From: Parolsenella massiliensis
Lineage (GTDB): Bacteria; Actinomycetota; Coriobacteriia; Coriobacteriales; Atopobiaceae
Assembly: GCF_900143685.1 (NCBI RefSeq)
Contig: NZ_LT671675.1
Coordinates: 1,898,699 to 1,962,698, forward strand
Reading direction: 5' to 3'
Length of the DNA: 64,000 nt
Shown: one piece after another, positions 1 to 11,737 of the stretch
Layout: each line of letters opens with the position of its first letter
How positions within the stretch are numbered: the stretch's first letter is position 1
Notes under the pieces: generated by a model
The model's input: only the letters and a program-made list of their open reading frames with translations
Told to the model about the DNA's origin: nothing
The model's database searches: none
Program-made: the position numbers and the translations under genes

Positions 1-27
1 CTCGCATGGCGAACCGGGTCCTGTACG

Positions 28-121
<94 letters not shown>

Positions 122-164
122 AGAGATATGGAAGCGGCGCCGCTATGGGCGCCGCGGAAGACTC

Positions 165-255
165 TGGCGGAGAGTCGGGGATTTGAACCCCGGAGACGCT
201 TGAGACGCCTACACGATTTCCAATCGTGCGCCTTCGACCACTCGGCCAACTCTCC
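165..255 (-). tRNA. tRNA-Ser (anticodon GGA)
   Basis: Class II tRNA on the minus strand: acceptor GGAGAGT, D-arm, anticodon stem CACGA/TCGTG around loop TTGGAAA (anticodon GGA, reading UCC/UCU), long variable arm and encoded CCA. It is the promoter-proximal gene of the tRNA-Ser pair. Confidence 0.95.
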
Positions 256-272
256 AGTAAAGTGCGTTGACT

Positions 273-302
273 ATTCTAGCGTAAAACTCTTGGCAAGCAC
301 AA
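273..302 (-). promoter_or_regulatory. Probable sigma-70-type promoter of the tRNA-Ser pair
   Basis: On the minus strand a TAGAAT -10 box (273-278) lies 17 nt before the first tRNA-Ser, with TTGTGC (297-302) 18 nt further upstream as a 4-of-6 match to the -35 consensus. The -10 is convincing and the -35 is weak. Confidence 0.45.
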
Positions 303-422
303 GAGAATTTTCCAGATTCATGACAGCGCTTCTCCGCCCAAGAAAAACAACGACGAGGACGCCCGGGCACAGCATGAGGACCATAATGCTTGGCACGCAC
401 AGGACGTATGGGAGGAGCCATC

Positions 423-1151
423 GTGCCAGAGATCGCGTCGTTTCTCGCCCAAGGCACCCATGCGCTGCTGCTTCCCACCTGGCTCGAGCTCACCTCGGTG
501 GTCGTGGGGTCGCTCTCCGGCTCGCTCGTGGCAATCGACCGCAAGCTCGACCTCACGGGCTGCGTGGCCCTCTCGCTCATCTGTGGCCTGGGCGGCGGGC
601 TCATCCGAGACGTCATCATGCAGAAGGGCGACGTCTACATGCTCAACTCCACGCCGGCGATTGTGCTGTGCATCGTCGCTGGCGTCATCGTCTTTCACTT
701 CCCCAAGCCGTTCTCGCGCGTGCCCAACGCCATCGAGTGGGCAGACATCATCGAGGTTGGGCTGTTCAGCGCGGCCGGCGTGAGCAAGGCCCTCGCCTAC
801 GGGCTCGGCGGCGTCCAGGCCGTCCTCATGGGTGTCATCACGGGCGTGGGCGGTGGCCTGCTTCGCGACGTGTGCCTTGGCGACGTCCCCCGGATATTCC
901 AGACGTCCAACTTCTACGCCGTCTGCGCGCTGGGCGGCTCGCTTGCCTACTTTGCGCTCTACCGCTACGCCCACGTCATGAACCCCTGGGTTGCCATGGC
1001 GTGCGTCATCGTCACGGTGGCACTCAGGAGGGCAAGCCTGCGCTGGGGCATCGTGTCGTCTTCAAGCCGCGACCACACGGACCAAGTGCTCGCACCCGTC
1101 AAAAAGGCCGCGGCACGGGCAAAGGACCACGCGAGAAGGCTCGGCGAGTAG
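423..1151 (+). CDS. TRIC-type (UPF0126) integral membrane cation channel family protein
   Basis: The 242-residue product is very hydrophobic, with about seven membrane segments, and carries the internal duplication typical of the prokaryotic TRIC family: GLGGGLIRDV in the first half and GVGGGLLRDV in the second. Family members form homotrimeric monovalent-cation channels in the cytoplasmic membrane. I chose the GTG at 423 because a strong GGAGGAG (411-417) sits 5 nt before it; an in-frame TTG at 390 would place that ribosome site inside the gene. The C-terminal tail after the last membrane segment is short and basic. It is transcribed towards typA, which is on the other strand, with the typA terminator between them. 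The family assignment is firm; the ion and physiological role are not known from sequence. Confidence 0.85.
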   Translation: MPEIASFLAQGTHALLLPTWLELTSVVVGSLSGSLVAIDRKLDLTGCVALSLICGLGGGLIRDVIMQKGDVYMLNSTPAIVLCIVAGVIVFHFPKPFSRVPNAIEWADIIEVGLFSAAGVSKALAYGLGGVQAVLMGVITGVGGGLLRDVCLGDVPRIFQTSNFYAVCALGGSLAYFALYRYAHVMNPWVAMACVIVTVALRRASLRWGIVSSSSRDHTDQVLAPVKKAAARAKDHARRLGE

Positions 1152-1179
1152 CCAGGACGCGGACGAGCGACCATTCCAC

Positions 1180-1214
1180 AAAAAAGGGGCGCACCGCAGA
1201 CACGGCACGCCCCA
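1180..1214 (-). terminator. Rho-independent terminator of typA
   Basis: On the minus strand a G+C-rich hairpin (GGGGCG...CGCCCC, two internal mismatches) is followed directly by six T residues, 24 nt after the typA stop. Confidence 0.75.
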
Positions 1215-1237
1215 CTCGGCTTGAGTCCGAGAAAACT

Positions 1238-3076
<1,839 letters not shown>

Positions 3077-3308
3077 GTTTATCCTCAATCTCGTGCGGCG
3101 CGTCGGATTACGCGCGATATGGCATGCTTGGGCCGATTTCTCGGCCAACGGCTTAGTTTAGCGCGGTGGACGGTAGGTTGCTTTCCTCACAAGCGCATCC
3201 ATCGAGGTATCACGGTTGAGGCCGGTCTCACTCGGATGGACAGGCGCCAAGCATGGCGCGAGGGCTTATGGGCTTGTCGGGACGACCTCAATACCGCCGC
3301 GACGAGTC

Positions 3309-3761
3309 CTACAGGAGGCTCGGGGTCTCCCCTGCCGGGGCGGGATCGCTCCAGTCAAGGTCGTCGCCCGCGCCGATCCCCTCGACAAGCGAGAAGGCGG
3401 AGTAGCCGCACTCGGCGCCACGCTCGCCAAACTCGAGGATGAGCGCATCTCGGAAGACGTCGTCCTCATCCGCAACCGCACCAAGGTACGCGATGGCGTA
3501 GCAGGCGGGCTTACCAATGACGCGAGCGTTGTCCTCGCCACGAGCGCCGTTGCGAACCCACGTGCGGGCCGCATCGAGGCACTGCTCGGCGGAATCATCG
3601 TCGAACTCGCAGGTCATACGCTGGCCCTGAGAGTCCGCGGCGGTGGCGACGACGGAGAAGTCCTCGCCGGCGGCGAGGCGGTCGAGGGCCTCGCCCATGA
3701 GGGTGCTGCCGAGCTCGTCGGTCTGAGCGGAAACGCCGCCGTTGCCGTGATTGTCCGCCAT
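3309..3761 (-). CDS. Hypothetical acidic cytoplasmic protein
   Basis: I do not recognise this 150-residue protein. It begins MADNHGNGG, with a clear GGAGGG ribosome site 7 nt before the ATG, and the frame upstream of that start looks non-coding. The composition is acidic and Ala-rich, with no signal peptide or membrane segment; the central part (residues 25-130) reads as a compact alpha/beta domain with conserved-looking aromatic and Cys residues, while the last 20 residues are Pro/Asp-rich. It sits between typA and the giant adhesin, on the same strand as both but separated from each by more than 230 nt. Codon use agrees with its neighbours, which supports it as a real gene. Confidence 0.6.
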   Translation of the reverse strand: MADNHGNGGVSAQTDELGSTLMGEALDRLAAGEDFSVVATAADSQGQRMTCEFDDDSAEQCLDAARTWVRNGARGEDNARVIGKPACYAIAYLGAVADEDDVFRDALILEFGERGAECGYSAFSLVEGIGAGDDLDWSDPAPAGETPSLL

Positions 3762-3834
3762 GTATCGCCCTCCGCGTTCGCCGTGATATCGAAAAGATGG
3801 TAACGCATCCCCGCACGAGGTTGCGCGCTCCACG

Positions 3835-3875
3835 CCAAAAGAGAAGGGAGCCGAGGCCAATTGACCTCGGCTCCC
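3835..3875 (-). terminator. Terminator downstream of the giant adhesin gene
   Basis: A perfect 11-bp stem (3846-3856 with 3865-3875, 8-nt loop) is followed on the minus strand by TTCTCTTTT. The 3762-4002 spacer also holds a second perfect 11-bp hairpin (3953-3963 with 3974-3984) immediately after the adhesin stop; that one lacks a T tract on the minus strand. Confidence 0.65.
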
Positions 3876-4002
3876 AGAGCACCGGACGGGAATTGCGAAA
3901 GGAGAACGGGAGAAGCTCGACGAAATCGCCCGGTGGAAAGGAGCAGACCCTCGCCGGCGCGGCAATGGGAGGAGCCGCGCCGGCTTAGGCTTTCTTAGTC
4001 CC

Positions 4003-7000
4003 CTAGTTCCTCTTACCCCTCTTGCTCACAACGAGGGCGACGGCGAGGATAGCGACGCCGAGAACCGCGCTAACCACGATGGGTGCGGACTCGATGGGGT
4101 CACCCGTCTGCGGGATGAACTTCGTGGGCGGCGTCGGGGTCGAGGGCTTCGCGGGCTCCTCGGGCTTGGTGTACGTGTTGCGGAACACGCATGCCTCGAG
4201 CTCCTCCTGGTTCACACTCGCGATGAGATTGCCCAGTCGATCGTCTTCGACCGTGACGGTGACCTTGCGCTCCGTCTCGTCGTATGTGACGCCCTGCTGG
4301 CCATCGTTCACCTCGGAGATGGTGAACGTGTAGGTGCCGGCTTGCGTGAAGGAGAGCTCGGAGAACGTAACCTGACCGTTCGCGTCGTTCGTCGCGGTGA
4401 GCTCGACACCGCCGCCGGAGAGCTTGAAGGTGAACTGGCCGGCCTTGAGGTCTGCGCCCTCGAGGACCTTAGCTGCGGTGAGCGCGAGCTTCGTGGACTT
4501 GGCGGTGTAGACGTTTTCGAACTCAGCCTCATCCGCATCCACGAGCTCATGAGTAACGTAGAGGGTTCCGTCCCCGTTGTCCACGACGGTCGTCGTCACA
4601 CGGTAGGCGGCATCGCTATACGTAACGCCATTCGCGGTGGTCCCGTGGCCGCGCTCGCGGATCGTGTAGTTGTGGACCCCAGGAGCGGTGTACTCAATGG
4701 GGCTCAGAGCCACATTGCCGGACGCATCGTTCGTGCCCGTGGCAACAACGCGCCCATCCTCGATAAGTTCAAACGTGAACTCGTTCTCGTCGAGGGTGCG
4801 TCCGGTCAGGGTCTTGCGGACCTTGATCTGATCGGTGACGCTCGAAGTGGTGGACGTGACGCTGTAGGAGTTCGTGAAGGTGAAGGCCGGACCGGCGAGC
4901 TCGTTGCCGTTCGCGTCGACGCGAGCGACGGTGAGCTTGCCGAGGCCATTATCCGTAACCCTGATGTACACGACGCGCGTGGACTGTGCGTCATTCGTGA
5001 CGCCCTTCACAGAACCGCTCTCGGTGATGGTGTAGCGGAAGGTGCGGGAGCGCTCGCGAACGGGCCCGGCGACAGCTTCGCCATCGGTCGCGGCGGCTGC
5101 GGCGGTATCGGAGACAACGCGCATCAGCCTACGAGACCCACGCCAGGAGGCGGTAGCAACAGTGTCCGCCTCAACGTCATGGTTGGCAAGGGCCTGAGGT
5201 GCTGCCTCGGAAGCGGAGCCGGGCTCCGCAGTGGGCGCGGACTCAGACGCAGCGCCCTCAGACGGCGTGGGAGCGGCTTCCTGAGTTGCGGGAGGAGCAG
5301 TGTCAGGTTCGGAATCGACAACGGGGTTCCCGGTCTCTCCCACCGCAGGCTCGTTGGGCTGCGCGTTAGGCGTGGGCGAGGGTTCGCCCGGGGCAGCGGC
5401 GTCGCCAGCCACGGCGCCCGCACCTTCTGCCTCGCCGGCGGCGTCATTGGCCTCGCCGTTCTCGCCAAGGGCCTTCAGAAGGTCATCGAGCTTAAATGTG
5501 ATCGAGCCAAAGTCGACGTTGCCATTCGCATCGTTCGTGGTCGAGGTGCGGGTGGGCATGGGGGCACCAGCTTCGCCCTCAACGGTGAAGGTGAACTTCC
5601 CGGTGATATCGGTGCCATCAAGGCCTTCGGGCACGCTAAGCTGCTTGGAGCCCTTGAGGCTGATAGAAACGGGCTCGCCCGTCGCGTACGTGTTGAGGAA
5701 CGCGAGGCCACCGTTGGGGAGGTCCGCGGTGCAAGTCAGCGTTCCGTCGCCGTTATCCACAACGGTCACGTTGAAGGAGAAGCTCGACGCCGTGGACGTC
5801 ACACCCTTGTCGCTGAGACCGTCAGCCACCTCGTAGGCAACGTACGGAATCGTCCAAGTGTTGCCCGTGCGAGTAGCGAGGCGCTCGTCAACAAGGCTGG
5901 CGAGCTTGGCGCTGTCATAGGACAGGACTCCGAAGTTCACCTGACCGGAGATGTTCGTGGCAGTGGAAACGACCTTGCTGGCGTCGTTGCCGTAAGCCAG
6001 GCGGAAGTTGAAGTCGTTATCGAACATGAGGCCGTTCGTCATGGACTTCGTGCCAACGATAGGACTGGTCTCGCCGGCGGCGGCATAGGAGTTCACGAAG
6101 GAGACCTTCGCAGCGGCGTTCGCGTCAGAACCGGCAACGTAGGTGTACGCGTTGTCGATACCGGATGAGCTCGTGACGTGCGTCGTTACCGTGAGCCTGG
6201 CAGCAGAGGCGTCATCATCCGTGGTGATCTCGACGTTGTAGCTTGTAGCGTCGTAGGCGACGCCGCCAAGATTGTCGCCCTTCTCGGTAATGGTGTAGGA
6301 GTAGACCTTCCCTACGTCTTCCTGGGTAAACGTGACGCCCGCGGGCGAGCTCACCACAAGGGCCTCGTCCCCGTCAGGGGCTGCGGAGTTGGCGTGCTCG
6401 CCGGCAATCCCGAGCTTGTCGCCATCGCCGTTGGCGACAACGTCAAACTCAAACTCTCCCGCGCTCATGGCTCGGCCATTCATCTTCTTCGTGACGCTCA
6501 GGCCACCAGCGGCGGTGTAGTCGAGGCGAGAGCTATAGGTGTTCGTGAAGACGTTGTTCTCGTTCGTCACGACGGCGCTCATCGTTCCATTGCCCCGGTC
6601 AGCGACCGTTACGGTCACCGTCGCGACGTGGGTGTCGTCAGAGATTCCGGTGATACTGGAGGCGTTCTCGCGAACCTCGTAGACGAACGTGCGGGCGCCA
6701 TCACGCACCATGTCATAGGTGAACGGGATGGTGCCAAACGTAAAGTCTGCCGCCTCGGTGGCGTCGTGGACGGTCACGTTGGTGACTTCCTCGCCGTTGA
6801 CATCAACGGGCAGCGGAGCTCCGTCGGTCTTGGCGCTGATCGTGAAGCTGAACTCGTCTCCCTCGCGCCACTCGCGGCCCTCGAGGACCTTGGAGAAGTG
6901 GGGGCTCACGAGCTGATCAGACGGGATGCTCGAGTCATACGTGTTGACGAACTCCCTGTCACCAGACACGCGCTCAACGGAAGCCTCGAGCTTGCCAGTC

Positions 7001-10000
7001 TCGGTGTTATCGCGGACGGTGACGCGGAGGGTAGCAACATTGTCAGAGTAGCCCATGCCACCGGCGCTTCCGCGCTCCTCGGTGACCCTGTAGTCGTACT
7101 GGCCAGGCTGCGTATACACGATGGAGCCAAAGTCGATCATGGCCGCGCCATCGGAAACGTCATCAGGACCGAGGACGACCCTCGTGGAGGGAGCGCCGTC
7201 GTCACCCATGGGGACGGGAGCGCCGTTGACGCCCTCAAGCAGGAAGGCGAAGCTGTCGCCGTCCCGCCAGTCGCGACCCTCAAGGACCTTCGTCAGGCCG
7301 AAGTCCGCCGTGGCGAAGCTGGCATCCTCGGCATGGTACTTGTTCTCGAACAGGACCCTACGGCTGTCGTCGCTCACAATCTGGCCGTCGATCTTCGTCG
7401 TAACCGTCAGCGTGCCGTCAAAATTGTCGGTGACGGAGATGACTACCTCGTGCGTGTGGTTGTCATAGGTAACGCCAGGGACCTTGTCCTCGTCGGCAGG
7501 GATGATCTCGGCCACGTCGAACGCGTAGGTCTTGTTGGCGTTCTCCGCGTTAAAGACCACGTCAGACAGCTTCGCCATGTCCTCAGCGATGCCGCTTGCG
7601 CGCCTCTGGGTGTTGGAGAAGCTCTTGTCGGAATCGGCGAGCAAGGCAGTTGCCTCGTCAGCCGTCGCAACAGTGGTTCCGGTCTCGGCGGTGGCATCCT
7701 TACCCGTGATGGTGAAGGAGAACACGCCCATATCCATGGAACGGCCGGTGAGGACCTTGCTCACGGTAAGCCCGGGATAGTAGGCAACCTCGGTAGGCGT
7801 GTAGACGTTCGTGAAAGCCGCGTGATCGGTGACGGCCTTGTCCGCATCGATCGCGGAGGTCGTGTTGTCGTAGGAGACATTCCCGAGGGCGAGCTTGCCA
7901 TTGTCGTCAACGATGGTGACGGTTGCGGTGGCGACATGGCGATCCCACGTGATACCAGCGCTATCCTCGGCAGGAGCGTTCTCGCGAATATTGAAGGTAT
8001 ACTCGCCAGGCTCGATGAAGGTCATCTCGCCGGACTTGAAGTTGACCACGTTACCGTTGCTCTCACGCTCGAGAGACATGTCAGAGATGACGCCATTCTC
8101 GGGGCCAGAGACGAGGTTCAGGGAGAAGTTAAAGTCGTCCGTATCGAGCATGTCGCGGCCAACAAGGTGCTTCTCGCCCGTGATGGCACCGGACTCAGTG
8201 AACGCCTCGGGCGCATAGGAGTTCTCGAACGCAGCCTCCCCGCGGCTCTCACTCTCGCCTTCGCGGGCATACGTGGCGGAAACCATGACGAGGTTCTCGC
8301 CGTTGACGGTCTCGTGGGTCACGGTCACGGTCGCGATCCAGACCGTGGTGTCATACGTCATGCCGGGGCGAGGGTCGACAGGGACCTTCTCGGAAATCTT
8401 GTACTGGTAGGTCTTGCCCACGTCCTCGCCCGTGAAGGTGATTCCCTCGAAGACCACGACGCCATGGGCGTTGTTGTTGCCAACAAGCTCGGTCGCGTCG
8501 GCAGGCATGGGAGCGTCGCCCACAGGCGTCAGCGAGAACTCGAACATTCCGGACTGGAGGGACAGCGCGCCGGATGCGTCGTTCAGTGTCTTCGTGGCGA
8601 TGGGCGCCCATTCCTGCGAGGCGGCGTCGAAGATGTTCGTGAACCTCGCGACGTTCGTCGTGGCGGCGTCGGGAGAGACGTCGGCACCGAGGTCGTCGTG
8701 TACGCGTGTAATCTCGGCAGAGGCGTCGAGCGTTCCGTCGTGGTTGTCCTCGACCGTGACGGTTACGGTGAAGAGGGCGAGCGAGGTCGACACACCGGGC
8801 GTCGCCGCTTCCTCGGCGGGCTCGTAAATCTGATAGGTGTAGGTGCTAGGTGCATCGTAGGCGATGTCACCAAAGTTGAAGGCGACGGGCGTGCCGGAGC
8901 TTGTGCCTTCGGGACTCGTCACGACCACCCTGGAGATGTCTCCCTCGGCACCTTCCGGCATGGGCGCACCGTCGAGACCCTGAAGAATGAAGGTGAAGCT
9001 ATCGCCCGCAAGCCAGGCGCGACCGTTGAGAATCTTCTCGCCGACGAGGTTCTCTCCACCGGAGAGCGTTCCCGTAGCGGAATAGGTGTTCGTGAATTCC
9101 GCCTTAGTCTCGAGCCCAGCCTCGACCACGCCTTCTTGCGTTGTGGAGGGCGAAGTCTCGAAGCCACTCGCGGCTTCCTCGGTCACGGTGTAGGCAGTTC
9201 CCCGAGCAAGGCCATACACGTAGAGAGTCTCTCCGTGCTTGAGCGTGTGCGTGGCGTTGCCGGCGGCATCAAACCTGAGATCCCAGGACTCGTCACCGTG
9301 GACCGTCCCGTCCTCACCCCTGACGGTTGCCTTGAATGTCTTGCCGGCAGCATCGGGAATCGAGATGTTGAACATGAAGTCGAGGTCGTTGTAGTAGCCC
9401 TCGTCAAAGCCAGCAGGAACAGCGACCGTCTTGGAAATTGCAAGCGTTCCAGGCTGCTCAAGCGAGATGCGGCCATTGTTGCCAAGGGCGACGTTGACCG
9501 TCGTGCCATTCCAGTGAGGGTTGATGATGGTGGAGGCAGTTGCCGTTGCGTTGTTATCCTTATCGGTACGAAGCTCGTTGATGTAGGTGAGGCGGCGCGA
9601 ACCCTTCTTCAGGATGAGATATCCGGATTCATCAGTGGCGATTGCACCCGTAACACCCTCGGCAACGCTGCCGGGGAAGGAGACCACGCTCGAAGCCCTG
9701 GTCGCCTTTCCATCAGCAATGTCATACCAAGAACTCTCGTAGTAATACGTCACGGAACCGTTCAGCGGACCACGAGCGCGCTGAGTGCACTCGGCGTCGA
9801 GATAGAGCTGAGCGTCTTCGGTGATGTAGTAGTACCTGTTACCCGTCGCGGGAGTGAACGCGGACATCGTGTCGCCGTCCGCCCCACCGGAGTACGCGTT
9901 CGCGAGGAAGTAAACCTTCCCCTCCGCATCCGTGTGGTTGGCAATGTAGTCCGCCATGGCCTCGTCAGGATTCGCGAGAAGGTCAATCGCCTCTTCCTTG

Positions 10001-11469
10001 AGGCTCGACCCGTAGAATACGCGGATGGGGAGCGTCAGCGTCACGTCACCGGTTCCCGCATCCTCATCGACGTTGAAATGACGAAGCGGAATGAGAGATG
10101 CCGGAATGGAGACGGTCACCTTGTCGCCAGTCCGGGCAACATCGGAGCGCTCGACGCGAATAATGGCGTCGGCGAGGTCGCCCGTGGGATAGAGCACGTT
10201 GCCGGCCGCGCCATGGAATGTGTAGGTATCGACGTTGCCAGAGGTGGAGACATCGGGATTGGAGAAGACCTTGCTGGCAAAGACAATGCTCTCGAAGCTG
10301 TCGACCTTCATGTAGTCGCCCAGCTGATCGGTAAACGTCACGTAGCCAGACGTGTTCTCGGCACCCTCGACGACATCAGTGGGATGACCGGCCGCGCTCA
10401 CGATGTCCTGCGAGATTCCACTAAAGACATCCTTGAGATCGTTGGCGCTCGTCGCGGTCTTATAGAAGTCGGAGTCAGTCGCGCGCGCACCAAGCTCGTC
10501 ATACTTCGTTGCAGCGGGATAGTTGCTGGACACGGCGTGCAGGAACTTGTTCTCCTTCGTGGTATTCCATCTGTTGGGATCAGCGGAAGGATTGGCACCA
10601 CTCTGGATGCCGACGGTGTAGATGGTGGTTCCGCCGTCCTTGAGGGCCTTGGCGGTGGAAACGGCGGAGTTGGCGACGGACTCGCTGAAGCTGTTGCTCT
10701 CAGTCGGCGTACCGTCTGTGAAGAACACAACGACCGTCTTAGCACCAGGGCGCGGGTTTTCATCGAGTGCCTTTTTGGCCTGGCTCATGCCCTCGTCGGC
10801 GCGGGTGGCGCCGGCAGGCTCGATCGCGTTGATGCGGGAGGTGATGGTCCCCTTGCCGTCCTGCGTGCAGGCGGTGAGCCCAAGCATGCGCTGGCTGTAG
10901 TTGTATTTGTATCTGTAGCCGCCAGACCAAGACCAATAGGTATCGTTGCCAATACGCTCCGTGCCGTCGCCGGCAAACTTCACCACGGCGACGCGATGCT
11001 GCTGGCTTGCGTCTGAGATACCCTCGTTTGCCTTCGCAATCTCGCCGACGAAGGCATTGGCGGCGGCCTTGAGCGCATCGATGCGCTTGGTGGAGTCACG
11101 GTTGCCCATCGAGTCGTTCATCGAGCCAGAGGCATCGAGAACGAGAACGATGTCCAGGGGCGTCGAGGACGTCATCGTCAGGTTTGACGTCGATGAGATG
11201 GCGGAGAGTGACGTCAGGAAGTCCGAGTCACCCTTCTTGATCGTCATGGTGCCGCCGGCGCCCGTGAGGTCGATGTCGCCATCCGAGACGGTTTTGTCCG
11301 TCCAGATGCGGCCAACGTTCTCCGTCGAATTCTCGAGACCCCAGTTGCGCCACGTTGACGCAGACGAGGGATCGGCGACCGTGGTGGCGCCAGCCATGGC
11401 GGCGAAGGCCGAGACAGGTGTCAACGTAAGGAATATCGCAAACAACAACAGAAGCCTTAGCCGCTTCAT
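4003..11469 (-). CDS. Giant LPXTG-type cell-wall-anchored adhesin/pilin-like protein with VWA domain
   Basis: This 2488-residue surface protein starts with a Sec signal peptide (basic MKRLR, hydrophobic core, cleavage near AFA-AM, residue 23-24). A von Willebrand A domain follows (about 100-360) with the metal-site motif DASGS at 112-116. After a region resembling major-pilin or fibronectin-binding-type domains come one DUF7601-like domain and 11 consecutive pilin-type (Spy0128/FctA-like) repeats of about 120-150 residues. Each repeat has a YxYxIxE motif and ends in the pattern FxNxY, the signature of intramolecular isopeptide domains. One repeat is interrupted by a Pro/Ala/Glu-rich stretch. 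The C-terminus has IPQTG (2452-2456), a hydrophobic helix and a basic tail, so a sortase should anchor it to peptidoglycan. The ATG is preceded by GGAGGAGGT. The adhesion role is inferred from architecture; the ligand is unknown. No sortase gene is adjacent. Confidence 0.92.
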   Translation of the reverse strand: MKRLRLLLLFAIFLTLTPVSAFAAMAGATTVADPSSASTWRNWGLENSTENVGRIWTDKTVSDGDIDLTGAGGTMTIKKGDSDFLTSLSAISSTSNLTMTSSTPLDIVLVLDASGSMNDSMGNRDSTKRIDALKAAANAFVGEIAKANEGISDASQQHRVAVVKFAGDGTERIGNDTYWSWSGGYRYKYNYSQRMLGLTACTQDGKGTITSRINAIEPAGATRADEGMSQAKKALDENPRPGAKTVVVFFTDGTPTESNSFSESVANSAVSTAKALKDGGTTIYTVGIQSGANPSADPNRWNTTKENKFLHAVSSNYPAATKYDELGARATDSDFYKTATSANDLKDVFSGISQDIVSAAGHPTDVVEGAENTSGYVTFTDQLGDYMKVDSFESIVFASKVFSNPDVSTSGNVDTYTFHGAAGNVLYPTGDLADAIIRVERSDVARTGDKVTVSIPASLIPLRHFNVDEDAGTGDVTLTLPIRVFYGSSLKEEAIDLLANPDEAMADYIANHTDAEGKVYFLANAYSGGADGDTMSAFTPATGNRYYYITEDAQLYLDAECTQRARGPLNGSVTYYYESSWYDIADGKATRASSVVSFPGSVAEGVTGAIATDESGYLILKKGSRRLTYINELRTDKDNNATATASTIINPHWNGTTVNVALGNNGRISLEQPGTLAISKTVAVPAGFDEGYYNDLDFMFNISIPDAAGKTFKATVRGEDGTVHGDESWDLRFDAAGNATHTLKHGETLYVYGLARGTAYTVTEEAASGFETSPSTTQEGVVEAGLETKAEFTNTYSATGTLSGGENLVGEKILNGRAWLAGDSFTFILQGLDGAPMPEGAEGDISRVVVTSPEGTSSGTPVAFNFGDIAYDAPSTYTYQIYEPAEEAATPGVSTSLALFTVTVTVEDNHDGTLDASAEITRVHDDLGADVSPDAATTNVARFTNIFDAASQEWAPIATKTLNDASGALSLQSGMFEFSLTPVGDAPMPADATELVGNNNAHGVVVFEGITFTGEDVGKTYQYKISEKVPVDPRPGMTYDTTVWIATVTVTHETVNGENLVMVSATYAREGESESRGEAAFENSYAPEAFTESGAITGEKHLVGRDMLDTDDFNFSLNLVSGPENGVISDMSLERESNGNVVNFKSGEMTFIEPGEYTFNIRENAPAEDSAGITWDRHVATATVTIVDDNGKLALGNVSYDNTTSAIDADKAVTDHAAFTNVYTPTEVAYYPGLTVSKVLTGRSMDMGVFSFTITGKDATAETGTTVATADEATALLADSDKSFSNTQRRASGIAEDMAKLSDVVFNAENANKTYAFDVAEIIPADEDKVPGVTYDNHTHEVVISVTDNFDGTLTVTTKIDGQIVSDDSRRVLFENKYHAEDASFATADFGLTKVLEGRDWRDGDSFAFLLEGVNGAPVPMGDDGAPSTRVVLGPDDVSDGAAMIDFGSIVYTQPGQYDYRVTEERGSAGGMGYSDNVATLRVTVRDNTETGKLEASVERVSGDREFVNTYDSSIPSDQLVSPHFSKVLEGREWREGDEFSFTISAKTDGAPLPVDVNGEEVTNVTVHDATEAADFTFGTIPFTYDMVRDGARTFVYEVRENASSITGISDDTHVATVTVTVADRGNGTMSAVVTNENNVFTNTYSSRLDYTAAGGLSVTKKMNGRAMSAGEFEFDVVANGDGDKLGIAGEHANSAAPDGDEALVVSSPAGVTFTQEDVGKVYSYTITEKGDNLGGVAYDATSYNVEITTDDDASAARLTVTTHVTSSSGIDNAYTYVAGSDANAAAKVSFVNSYAAAGETSPIVGTKSMTNGLMFDNDFNFRLAYGNDASKVVSTATNISGQVNFGVLSYDSAKLASLVDERLATRTGNTWTIPYVAYEVADGLSDKGVTSTASSFSFNVTVVDNGDGTLTCTADLPNGGLAFLNTYATGEPVSISLKGSKQLSVPEGLDGTDITGKFTFTVEGEAGAPMPTRTSTTNDANGNVDFGSITFKLDDLLKALGENGEANDAAGEAEGAGAVAGDAAAPGEPSPTPNAQPNEPAVGETGNPVVDSEPDTAPPATQEAAPTPSEGAASESAPTAEPGSASEAAPQALANHDVEADTVATASWRGSRRLMRVVSDTAAAAATDGEAVAGPVRERSRTFRYTITESGSVKGVTNDAQSTRVVYIRVTDNGLGKLTVARVDANGNELAGPAFTFTNSYSVTSTTSSVTDQIKVRKTLTGRTLDENEFTFELIEDGRVVATGTNDASGNVALSPIEYTAPGVHNYTIRERGHGTTANGVTYSDAAYRVTTTVVDNGDGTLYVTHELVDADEAEFENVYTAKSTKLALTAAKVLEGADLKAGQFTFKLSGGGVELTATNDANGQVTFSELSFTQAGTYTFTISEVNDGQQGVTYDETERKVTVTVEDDRLGNLIASVNQEELEACVFRNTYTKPEEPAKPSTPTPPTKFIPQTGDPIESAPIVVSAVLGVAILAVALVVSKRGKRN

Positions 11470-11737
11470 GGTGACCTCCTCCGACGAAAGCTAGATGACC
11501 GAGCTTATCGTCAGTAAATCGAGGTCAATTCGATAGGTCACATGTGTGCCAAACTTGAGAACTCGCAGGTAGATTAACCTATTCCAATAATCACCGTTTC
11601 CGCGAACGGTAAGGGAAAACAAAGCCGCGAGTTGGTTGCGGAGGCGCATATCTGTCGATGCGAAAGGGCAATAAAGCGTGTTCGGAAGTGTCGAAACGAG
11701 CGTTTGATATCGACGGGCAGCGCCCCGTTCGCTCTCT

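Noticed and set aside
6178..11016. 1612-codon open frame on the plus strand opposite the giant adhesin
   Set aside because: It is an antisense shadow of G+C-rich codons: no ribosome site, no domains, unnatural Arg/Gly/Val composition, and the minus-strand protein has clear domains.
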